This document shows positions 7,886 through 14,393 of a DNA stretch of 14,393 nucleotides, in pieces. A program made the position numbers and the translations under genes. Positions within the stretch are counted from its first letter, which is position 1. The number at the start of each line of letters is the position of its first letter. Below the pieces are notes generated by a model. The model was not told the DNA's origin. It saw only the letters and a program-made list of their open reading frames with translations, and did no database searches. Source of the DNA: Sulfurovum sp. (GTDB lineage: Bacteria; Campylobacterota; Campylobacteria; Campylobacterales; Sulfurovaceae); the NCBI GenBank assembly GCA_020721385.1, contig DYMW01000028.1, positions 2,909 to 17,301 on the forward strand. Direction: 5' to 3'.

Positions 7886-7894
7886 TGTTATAAT
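7886..7894 (+). promoter_or_regulatory. Extended -10 promoter of the ABC-F / DUF502 unit
   Basis: TGTTATAAT is a perfect extended -10 (TG, one base, TATAAT), 35 bases before the ATG at 7929. No clear -35 is seen, as is usual in this group. Transcription would start near 7901. This makes the ABC-F and DUF502 genes a unit separate from the PPIase gene. Confidence 0.6.
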
Positions 7895-7928
7895 TCCTCC
7901 AATAATCTCCCACACTGGAATACGCTTA

Positions 7929-9770
7929 ATGATACAATTAACAAATCTAACCAAAAGCTTTGGTGGACGAATACTTTTTTCTAATCTTAATCTTAAAATG
8001 ACTTCTAACCAAAAAATAGGACTTATCGGTCGTAATGGTTCAGGTAAATCAACGCTGTTTAAAATTATTTTAGGTGAAGAGAGCCATGATGAGGGAGAGG
8101 TAAGCATTCCTAAAAACTATAGAATTGGTACGTTACGTCAGCACCTTGAATTCACTGAACCTACCGTACGTCAAGAGTGTGCGTTGGTTTTAAGCGAAGA
8201 GGAGCAGTACAATTTTTATAAGGTAGAAAAAATTCTTTTTGGTTTGGGCTTTAGTGCTGAAGATTTAGAAAAAAATCCCTTAAGCTTCTCAGGTGGGTAT
8301 CAAATACGGATCAACCTTGCCAAACTTTTAGCCACCGAACCCAATATGTTGCTTCTTGATGAACCGACCAACTATCTTGATATTCTCTCCCTTCGTTGGC
8401 TCAAACAGTTTATTCGTGACTTTGAAGGAGAAGTGATACTGATTACCCATGACCGTGATTTTATGGATGCCGTAACCACCCACACCATGGGGATTCAACG
8501 AAAAGGTTTGAACATTATTCAGGGTGGAACGCAAAAGTATTATGAGACGTTAGCCTTACAAGATGAAACCTATGAGAAAACCCGTCAAAACCAAGAAAAA
8601 AAGCGTAAAGAACTCGAAGATTTTATAGCACGTAATAAAGTTAGAGCCTCCACCGCTGCATTGGCACAATCAAAAGCTAAAATGTTGGAAAAAATGGACG
8701 ACATGGAGAGTTTGGAAAATGAAGCCACGTTGTCCTTTAACTTTACCTACAAAGAGACTCCTGCTAAAATCACGTTACGTGCTGAAAATTTGGGGTTTGG
8801 TTACAATGAAAATGAACCACTTTTCCAAAATGTTACATTTGCATTGGAAAACGGAAGGTGTTTGGCAATTATTGGTAAAAATGGTAAAGGTAAATCGACA
8901 CTACTCAACTACATTGCAGGGGAATTACCCAAACAACAAGGTACGCTCAATTTTCACCCTTCAACAAGTATGGCACACTTTGGACAGACCAACATCGAAC
9001 GGCTCAATACCAACAACACCATTATTGATGAGATAAGTTCGGTTGACAAAAAACTAGGATTTGCACAAGTGCGTGGAATTTGTGGAACCATGATGTTTTC
9101 AGGAGAGCTAGCCGAAAAAAAAATCAGTGTTCTATCAGGAGGAGAGCGAAGCCGTGTAATGTTGGGGAAAATTATTGCTACTCCTGCAAATTTACTTCTG
9201 CTAGATGAGCCAACCAACCACCTTGATATGGACTCTATTGACTCCTTATGTGATGCCATAGAGCAATTTCAAGGTGCCACCATTATGGTTACCCACTCCG
9301 AAATGTTGTTACGCCGATTGGCTGATGCATTGATTATCTTTCATCAAGGAGGCGCTGAATATTTCGATGGTACCTACAATGAGTTTTTAGAAAAAATTGG
9401 TTGGGAAGAAGAAGGCGATACCTCTAAAGAGAAACCTAAAGAGGCTATACCAACCATGGATAAAAAAGAGCGTAAACGACTCAGAACCGCCCTAATACAA
9501 GCCAAGAGCAAAGAGAGTGCCAAGCCTAAAAAAGAGTTGGAGTTTTGTGAAAATAAAATCATGGAACTCGAAGAGCTACTTGAAACACAAAACAAACAAC
9601 TCACCCTAGCATCAAATCAAGGGAACAACTCTGCCATGATTGAACATTCACAAGCCTTAGGAAAGACACATGAAGCCATCGATGCATTGTTTGAACGATT
9701 AGAGATTGCGAGTGAACTGTTGGATGAAATTTCCGCCAAATATGAACATGAGTTGGCAGAATTGGAATAA
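7929..9770 (+). CDS. ABC-F family ATPase (YheS/Uup-like), translation-associated
   Basis: This 613-residue soluble protein has two ABC cassettes and no membrane segments, the ABC-F pattern of ribosome-binding ATPases that act at the E site. The first cassette has Walker A GRNGSGKST (34-42), a signature with FSGGYQIRINLAK and Walker B ending in DEPTNYLD (catalytic Glu145). The second has Walker A GKNGKGKST (316-324), signature LSGGERSRV and DEPTNHLD (Glu427). Between them is the basic helical ABC-F linker (about 205-275, with the typical AQSKAKMLEKM motif) that reaches towards P-site tRNA. A charged coiled-coil tail covers about 510-613, as in Uup and YheS. The first signature resembles YheS (FSGGWRMRLNLAQ). 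Whether it acts in resistance, ribosome rescue or assembly cannot be read from sequence. Only a weak GGA precedes the ATG. The DUF502 gene follows after 19 bases. Confidence 0.95.
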   Translation: MIQLTNLTKSFGGRILFSNLNLKMTSNQKIGLIGRNGSGKSTLFKIILGEESHDEGEVSIPKNYRIGTLRQHLEFTEPTVRQECALVLSEEEQYNFYKVEKILFGLGFSAEDLEKNPLSFSGGYQIRINLAKLLATEPNMLLLDEPTNYLDILSLRWLKQFIRDFEGEVILITHDRDFMDAVTTHTMGIQRKGLNIIQGGTQKYYETLALQDETYEKTRQNQEKKRKELEDFIARNKVRASTAALAQSKAKMLEKMDDMESLENEATLSFNFTYKETPAKITLRAENLGFGYNENEPLFQNVTFALENGRCLAIIGKNGKGKSTLLNYIAGELPKQQGTLNFHPSTSMAHFGQTNIERLNTNNTIIDEISSVDKKLGFAQVRGICGTMMFSGELAEKKISVLSGGERSRVMLGKIIATPANLLLLDEPTNHLDMDSIDSLCDAIEQFQGATIMVTHSEMLLRRLADALIIFHQGGAEYFDGTYNEFLEKIGWEEEGDTSKEKPKEAIPTMDKKERKRLRTALIQAKSKESAKPKKELEFCENKIMELEELLETQNKQLTLASNQGNNSAMIEHSQALGKTHEAIDALFERLEIASELLDEISAKYEHELAELE

Positions 9771-9789
9771 AAAATAGAAGGAACAGATA

Positions 9790-10455
9790 ATGGAAACTAG
9801 AAAAAAAACTTTTTTTGAACATTTTAAAAATATAACCATGCAAGGTCTCTTTTGGATACTGCCCATTGCTGCCATGCTCATGATTATCTTTTGGGTTTAT
9901 GAGCAAATAGACTTACTGGTCAATAAGATACTAAACTTTCTTGAAATCAACCCACAAAATAATGAGTTTTTATGGCTGATGGGTATTGTTTCTGTTTTTA
10001 TACTTACATTAACGATTGTTGGTTATTTGGTCAAAACAAAATTGGCTCACTACTTTGAATTACTTTTTTATAAAATTCCTGGTTTTTCAACACTTAAAGA
10101 CATAATTGGTATTTTCAACTCTTCTAAAGAAGGAGCCAACAGAGTATTGGTGGTAGCCATACGAGGTTTTGCCAACCAAGGATACAACATAGGGTTGATG
10201 TATTCACAAACTGAAAGCATCATTAAGGACCACTATACTGTTACCCTCTCACAAACGCCTCTTCCCAATGGTGGATATTTATTTGAAGTTCATAAAGATA
10301 ATATTTTTGTGATAGAAGAGGCAAATTTTGATGCAAACTTACAATATCTACTCTCAATGGGGGTCAAAAGTATGGCTCAAATTCTTAAAATAAAACCCAA
10401 ATCATTAGAGGAACTTACTCTCTTAGATGATTGGCTAAAAAAACATCATCATTAA
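9790..10455 (+). CDS. DUF502 family inner-membrane protein
   Basis: This 221-residue membrane protein belongs to the DUF502 family, whose function is not established. Two hydrophobic segments (about 17-38 and 61-81) enclose a short loop. A conserved-looking KIPGFSTLKDI segment (95-105) sits just after TM2, at the position of the family's IP...Y/K motif. A soluble C-terminal domain (about 115-221) contains the TPLPNGGYLFEV and LLSMGV patterns typical of DUF502. The protein ends in a run of three histidines. AGAAGGAA (9776-9783) is a good ribosome binding site for the ATG. The gene lies 19 bases after the ABC-F stop and is probably co-transcribed with it. Its stop codon overlaps the stop of the opposing J-domain gene. 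Confidence 0.85.
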   Translation: METRKKTFFEHFKNITMQGLFWILPIAAMLMIIFWVYEQIDLLVNKILNFLEINPQNNEFLWLMGIVSVFILTLTIVGYLVKTKLAHYFELLFYKIPGFSTLKDIIGIFNSSKEGANRVLVVAIRGFANQGYNIGLMYSQTESIIKDHYTVTLSQTPLPNGGYLFEVHKDNIFVIEEANFDANLQYLLSMGVKSMAQILKIKPKSLEELTLLDDWLKKHHH

Positions 10456-10736
10456 CGCCCTTTGAGCCAATTTTCATGGGCATTCACCAAGACTGGATTT
10501 TGTTGTTTAAATTCATTTTCATCAAACACAAAACGAAAATTGTCCATGTATGTCGTCAAAATTTCATAAGCTTCTCTAACCTCTTGAAACTTTTGGGTAT
10601 CTCCCTGTTCCATATCGGGGTGATACTGACGTGAAAGTTTCAAGTATTTTTTACGTACATGTTCTCTACTTGTTAACGAGATTAATTCCAATGTCTCAAC
10701 AGCCTCTTTAAATTCATCATAACCTCTACACAGCAT
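10452..10736 (-). CDS. Small J-domain (DnaJ-like) protein
   Basis: This is a 94-residue protein made almost entirely of a J domain, the module that stimulates the ATPase of Hsp70 (DnaK). Helix II carries the basic stretch VRKKYLKLSRQY leading directly to HPD (39-41). Helix III contains FQEVREAYEIL. There is no Gly/Phe region, zinc finger or client-binding domain, so it is a specialised type III co-chaperone rather than DnaJ itself. The ATG at 10734-10736 is chosen because AAAGG lies nine bases upstream. An in-frame ATG six codons earlier, and a still longer reading, are possible but run deeper into metH. The gene begins inside the last codons of metH (11-base overlap), so co-transcription and coupled translation are likely. 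Its Hsp70 partner is not in the window. A link to methionine synthase is suggested only by position. Confidence 0.85.
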   Translation of the reverse strand: MLCRGYDEFKEAVETLELISLTSREHVRKKYLKLSRQYHPDMEQGDTQKFQEVREAYEILTTYMDNFRFVFDENEFKQQNPVLVNAHENWLKGR

Positions 10737-13700
10737 AATAACTGGCCTTTGCATGATGCACCACCAAAGCACTTGTACTCTGCTCTGGATGTATTTGGAA
10801 AGTCTCACTAAGCTCTATACCAAACTCCTCTGGTTTTAACACATCAAACAATTCACGACTTGCTTCCAAGTCTGGACAAGCTGGATAACCAAATGAATAT
10901 CTGGCTCCTTGATAACGATTCATCCTTACGTCACGCAAAGTTGCTCCTTCATCTTTGGCTAATATGTCTAAATCCATGCGTATCTGTTTGTGAACTACTT
11001 CGGCTAAAGCTTCTGCCAACTCTACTGAGAAACCGTGAACCATGTTGTACTCTAGGTATTTTCCTGCATCGTACAGCTCTTTTTCATAGGCTGAAAATTT
11101 TGAACCCGCACTCACACAGGTTAAGGCGATAATATCGTGTCGGTCATGGTGAAAAAAGTCACTTAAAGCACGGTGAGGTTTTTTGCTTTGTCTTGGGAAA
11201 CCAAACTTGGTAACAGCTCTGCCAATTACATTACTCAGTGCTTCTCGGTTGGCATTGGCATCAATATTCCACCCTTCACTCTCATCAAACAGATAGAGTT
11301 CGGTGTCATCACTTCTACATGGGTAGTAACCATAAATAATCGTTGGTTCAAATAACTTTTTGTCCATGAATTCTTGTTTTATACGCTCATACGCAGGGTA
11401 AACGGTTTTTTCGAGCAGTGCTTTATACTCCTCTTGTTTCATCCCTTTAGATTTGTAACCCCAATGCATTTTGATAACCGTCTTTTGATTCACCCAATCA
11501 AATATCATATTCATGTCCAAATCCTCTTTTTGTAAGACCCGTCTTCCCCAAAATGGTGGAGTAGGAATTACATTGTCACGGTTTGGCATCTCTATCTCTG
11601 CAAATGGAGGAATAATAATCTCTTTTTTAACCTTCTCCACACGCTCTACCATGTCTCCTGCTAGGCGTGTATCAAGTCCTATGCTGTTATTTTCATTGTA
11701 CTTCTCTATTCGTGTCATGGCGATGACCCCATCAAAAGCATCACGACAATAAAAAATTGGACCTTTATAAATTGGTCGGCAAAAATCATCAACAAAACTT
11801 CGTGTCAATGCAGCCCCACCCAAAAGCACAGGAATCTCCAAGCCCATCTCAGCCATGGCTTCCAAATTCTCTTTCATAACAGCTGTAGATTTTACGAGTA
11901 ATCCACTCATCCCAATGGCTTGAACGTTGTGCTTTTCATGGGCTTCTAAGTAAGTCTCTAACTGTGTTTTAATCCCTACATTAATCACTTTAAATCCATT
12001 ATTAGAGAGAATAATATCCACCAAGTTTTTACCCACATCGTGAACATCCCCTTTTACCGTACCTATCACCAATGTGGTATCGGTCTCTTTTTCTTGTTTG
12101 GTCAAATAAGGATTGAGGTAATCTACCGTGGTTTTCATGGTCTCGGCACTTTGCAATACAAACGGCAACTGCATCTGCCCCGAACCAAAGAGTTCTCCCA
12201 CCACTTTCATGGCATCTATCAATATTTCATTCACAATTTTATCGGCATGAATGGTATGCCTTGCCTCTTCTACCAATGGTATCATACGCTCTTTATCGCC
12301 ATCAAGAAGCAGTTTGGCTATCTTCTCTTCATGACTCATCGCTTCGTACTCTTCATCGGTCGTGTTGTCTTCTAATGTCTTGTCTGAAAAGTGTTCTATA
12401 AATTTAAAAAGCGATTGGTCATCAGGGTTAAAAAGCAACTCTTCACAAATCTCTCTATCTTCATCACTCATTTTTGCCAAAGGAACAATGTGTTTAACGT
12501 TAATAATAACCGAAGTCATACCCGCTTCTAAGCAGTGGTGCAAAAATACCGAGTTCAAAAATACACGAGCATTCATACTTAACCCAAACGAGATGTTTGA
12601 AAGCCCCAACGTTGACCCTACTTCAGGGTGACGCTTATGCAATTCACGTATCGCTTCTAGTGTCTGAATCGCTGCATCACGATACTCCAAATCTCCCGAA
12701 CCAACGGTAAACGTTAACATATCAAAAATAAGGTTTCGTGGGTCAATCCCATGACGATTCACCGCCAAATCATAAATACGTTCGGCTATTCGTAACTTCT
12801 CTTCGGTGGTCTTTGCCATTCCTACCTCATCAATGGTCAAACAAACCAAAGCACATCCAAACTTTTTAGCCAATTGACAAATGGCATCAAGCCGTTCTTC
12901 CCCATCTTCAAGGTTTACCGAGTTGATAATCGGCTTTCCACCAATACACTTTAACGCCTCTTCCATCGTATTCACACGTGTGGCATCGGGCATCAGTGGC
13001 AGAGGAATTTTTTGGTTATAAAGCTCCATTACCGCACGCATATCTTTTGCTCCATCACGTCCTGCAAACTCAACGTTGACATCCAAACAGTGGGCTCCAT
13101 CTCGTACTTGTTGTTGACCAACGGTGAGTGTTCCTTCATAATCAGAAGCAATAATTAGCTCTCGAAAGGCTTTAGAACCTGTAGAGTTGCTTCGCTCACC
13201 AATAAGCAGTGGTGCTGGTTTTTGAAACAATTCAGTGCTGTTAAAGAGTGAAGCAATAGAGGGTTCTATTTTTCCTGTAGGTTTTTTAGGTTGTAATGTT
13301 CCCACTGCTTTTTTAAGTGCATGAATGTGTTGAGGTGTTGTACCACAACATCCCCCCAAAAAGCTTACGCCATCAAACTCCGTAAACTCCAACTGTTTAG
13401 TGGTAAACTCATCGGGTCCCATTGGGTAATAGGTATAACCCCCACGGTTTTGAGGAAGTCCTGCATTGGCATGAACCGAAATAGGTATGTTACAAAGCTC
13501 ACTTAATGTTCGCAAATGTTTTTTAACTTGGTCTGGTCCTGTTCCACAGTTGAAACCAAGCGATAAAATATCAAATGGTTCAAGAATGGTTACAATGGTA
13601 GTAGCGTCCGTACCAATCAACATACTTCCACTCAGCTCAATGGTCACCGAAACCATAATAGGCACGTCGACCCCACGCTCTGTGGAGGCTGATTTACACG

Positions 13701-14235
13701 CATGAAGAGCAGCTTTTATCTGTAAAGGGTCTTGACAGGTCTCTAGTAAAAAGATATCACATCCCCCATCAATCAAACCCAACGCACACGTTTTATACCC
13801 TTCAAACATCTCATCATAATGAATGTGTCCAAGTGAAGGCAGTTTGGTTCCAGGTCCAATCGAACCGAGTACAAATCGTGGCTGTTGGGGTGTGGCATAT
13901 TTATCACAAATCTCTTTAACAAGCTCGGCCCCTTTTTTAGAAAGCTCATACGCACGTTCACCCATCTGATACTCATCAAGTACCCAAGGCATGGTTCCAA
14001 ACGTATTGGTTTTAATCAAGTCAGCCCCCGCTTTGGCATAAGCGTTGTGTACCTCTTGTATTAAGTGAGGAGCGGTTGCATTAAGCAGTTCATTACACCC
14101 CTCTTGATCCACACCTTGATTGTCTAGCCAAGCTTCTTTGGGGATTTTTAAGTTTTGTATTTGTGTACCTGTGGCACCATCAATAACGAGGATTCTTTGT
14201 TCTAAAAGTTCTTTGATTTTTTCTGTACGGTTCAA
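10726..14235 (-). CDS. metH: Cobalamin-dependent methionine synthase (MetH)
   Basis: MetH moves a methyl group from 5-methyltetrahydrofolate to homocysteine through cobalamin, giving methionine and tetrahydrofolate in the cytoplasm. All four modules are present in 1169 residues (E. coli 1227). The homocysteine domain (about 1-320) has zinc ligands Cys230, Cys296 and Cys297. The pterin domain (about 340-600) has the GERSN motif. The B12 cap and B12-binding domains (about 625-850) have DVHDVGKN, whose His732 is the lower cobalt ligand. The AdoMet reactivation domain (about 870-1169) has YSFGYPACPD. The start is TTG at 14233-14235. An in-frame TAA lies only two codons upstream, AAGGG sits six bases before the TTG, and the N-terminus then matches E. 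coli MetH in length. No ATG could serve without deleting the start of the catalytic barrel. The last 11 bases overlap the J-domain gene. Confidence 0.98.
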   Translation of the reverse strand: MNRTEKIKELLEQRILVIDGATGTQIQNLKIPKEAWLDNQGVDQEGCNELLNATAPHLIQEVHNAYAKAGADLIKTNTFGTMPWVLDEYQMGERAYELSKKGAELVKEICDKYATPQQPRFVLGSIGPGTKLPSLGHIHYDEMFEGYKTCALGLIDGGCDIFLLETCQDPLQIKAALHACKSASTERGVDVPIMVSVTIELSGSMLIGTDATTIVTILEPFDILSLGFNCGTGPDQVKKHLRTLSELCNIPISVHANAGLPQNRGGYTYYPMGPDEFTTKQLEFTEFDGVSFLGGCCGTTPQHIHALKKAVGTLQPKKPTGKIEPSIASLFNSTELFQKPAPLLIGERSNSTGSKAFRELIIASDYEGTLTVGQQQVRDGAHCLDVNVEFAGRDGAKDMRAVMELYNQKIPLPLMPDATRVNTMEEALKCIGGKPIINSVNLEDGEERLDAICQLAKKFGCALVCLTIDEVGMAKTTEEKLRIAERIYDLAVNRHGIDPRNLIFDMLTFTVGSGDLEYRDAAIQTLEAIRELHKRHPEVGSTLGLSNISFGLSMNARVFLNSVFLHHCLEAGMTSVIINVKHIVPLAKMSDEDREICEELLFNPDDQSLFKFIEHFSDKTLEDNTTDEEYEAMSHEEKIAKLLLDGDKERMIPLVEEARHTIHADKIVNEILIDAMKVVGELFGSGQMQLPFVLQSAETMKTTVDYLNPYLTKQEKETDTTLVIGTVKGDVHDVGKNLVDIILSNNGFKVINVGIKTQLETYLEAHEKHNVQAIGMSGLLVKSTAVMKENLEAMAEMGLEIPVLLGGAALTRSFVDDFCRPIYKGPIFYCRDAFDGVIAMTRIEKYNENNSIGLDTRLAGDMVERVEKVKKEIIIPPFAEIEMPNRDNVIPTPPFWGRRVLQKEDLDMNMIFDWVNQKTVIKMHWGYKSKGMKQEEYKALLEKTVYPAYERIKQEFMDKKLFEPTIIYGYYPCRSDDTELYLFDESEGWNIDANANREALSNVIGRAVTKFGFPRQSKKPHRALSDFFHHDRHDIIALTCVSAGSKFSAYEKELYDAGKYLEYNMVHGFSVELAEALAEVVHKQIRMDLDILAKDEGATLRDVRMNRYQGARYSFGYPACPDLEASRELFDVLKPEEFGIELSETFQIHPEQSTSALVVHHAKASYYAV

Positions 14236-14272
14236 TATTTACCCTTATCTGGTTACGCTTTTTGTTATTGGC

Positions 14273-14281
14273 ATTGTATCA
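14273..14281 (-). promoter_or_regulatory. Candidate extended -10 promoter of metH
   Basis: Read on the minus strand, TTTTTGATACAAT gives an extended -10 (TG, one base, TACAAT) after a T run. Transcription would start about 30 bases before the TTG codon. A leader this short leaves no room for a SAM or cobalamin riboswitch. The match to consensus is five of six. Confidence 0.5.
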
Positions 14282-14347
14282 AAAAGTTCTAAGGGTTATA
14301 GAATCAGATAAATTAAAAAAGAATTTAATCCCGCATCTTATAAAAAG

Positions 14348-14376
14348 TTGACACACCATAATATTTACGCTAAAAT
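14348..14376 (+). promoter_or_regulatory. Strong sigma-70 promoter reading out of the right edge
   Basis: A perfect -35 TTGACA (14348-14353), an exact 17-base spacer and TAAAAT (14371-14376, five of six) point rightward. Transcription would start near 14383, so the gene served lies beyond the window. It is the only promoter here with a recognisable -35. The rest of the 158 bases upstream of metH shows no ORF or RNA gene. Confidence 0.7.
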
Positions 14377-14393
14377 ATATACATAACATAATT

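Noticed and set aside
9601..9906. 101-residue minus-strand frame spanning the ABC-F / DUF502 junction
   Set aside because: It covers the ends of two well-supported genes on the other strand, and the hydrophobic stretch is only the complement of the DUF502 membrane segment.
12040..12375. 111-residue open frame antisense to metH, rich in aromatic residues
   Set aside because: It is a shadow of the conserved B12-binding region of metH. Its aromatic, His-rich composition reflects reading the opposite strand of coding DNA.
14236..14300. Possible SAM or cobalamin riboswitch, or hairpin, upstream of metH
   Set aside because: The likely leader is only about 30 bases. The ACCCTT / AAGGGT pair that could mask the ribosome binding site has its distal arm upstream of the predicted transcription start, so it would not be in the RNA.
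1..14393. CRISPR array, insertion sequence, prophage, tRNA or defence system
   Set aside because: No direct-repeat array, transposase, integrase, cloverleaf or toxin/nuclease pair was seen on either strand. The genes are mostly core functions with similar base composition.

Overview
The window is AT-rich chromosomal DNA that looks like a free-living member of the Campylobacterota (epsilonproteobacteria), most likely in the Sulfurimonas / Sulfurospirillum / Arcobacter range. The support is a PEB4/Cbf2-type periplasmic prolyl isomerase, a Rep-length UvrD-like helicase, promoters that are mostly an extended -10 with no clear -35, and a cobalamin-dependent MetH. The genus is inferred from style and was not tested. 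No mobile element, CRISPR array, tRNA or rRNA was found.

Layout, left to right. A membrane hybrid histidine kinase (112-3108, +) runs into a bidirectional terminator (3103-3137) and meets murA (3144-4406, -) tail to tail. A 143-base divergent intergenic region, containing a hairpin, separates murA from a rightward pair: a 111-residue protein of unknown function (4550-4885) and an SF1A Rep/UvrD helicase (4889-6913) that starts three bases later. Next come a PEB4-like periplasmic PPIase with its own extended -10 promoter (6985-7809), then an ABC-F ATPase (7929-9770) and a DUF502-type membrane protein (9790-10455), which form a second rightward unit. Convergent to these, a leftward unit carries metH (14235-10726, TTG start) and a 94-residue J-domain protein (10736-10452). 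The start of the J-domain gene overlaps the end of metH. A near-perfect sigma-70 promoter at the right edge (14348-14376, +) points out of the window at an unseen gene.

The genes serve mostly housekeeping roles: peptidoglycan precursor synthesis (murA), replication and repair (helicase), outer-membrane protein biogenesis (PPIase), ribosome-associated ATPase (ABC-F), methionine and folate metabolism (metH), and Hsp70 co-chaperoning (J-domain protein). The kinase is the one signalling gene. Its periplasmic region resembles NIT-type (nitrate/nitrite sensing) domains, and its intact receiver sits between two degenerate receiver-like domains.

I see no clear candidate for a new multi-gene system here. 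The points most worth checking are the kinase's domain architecture, the unknown small gene coupled to the helicase, the metH / J-domain overlap, and the hairpin in the murA divergent promoter region.
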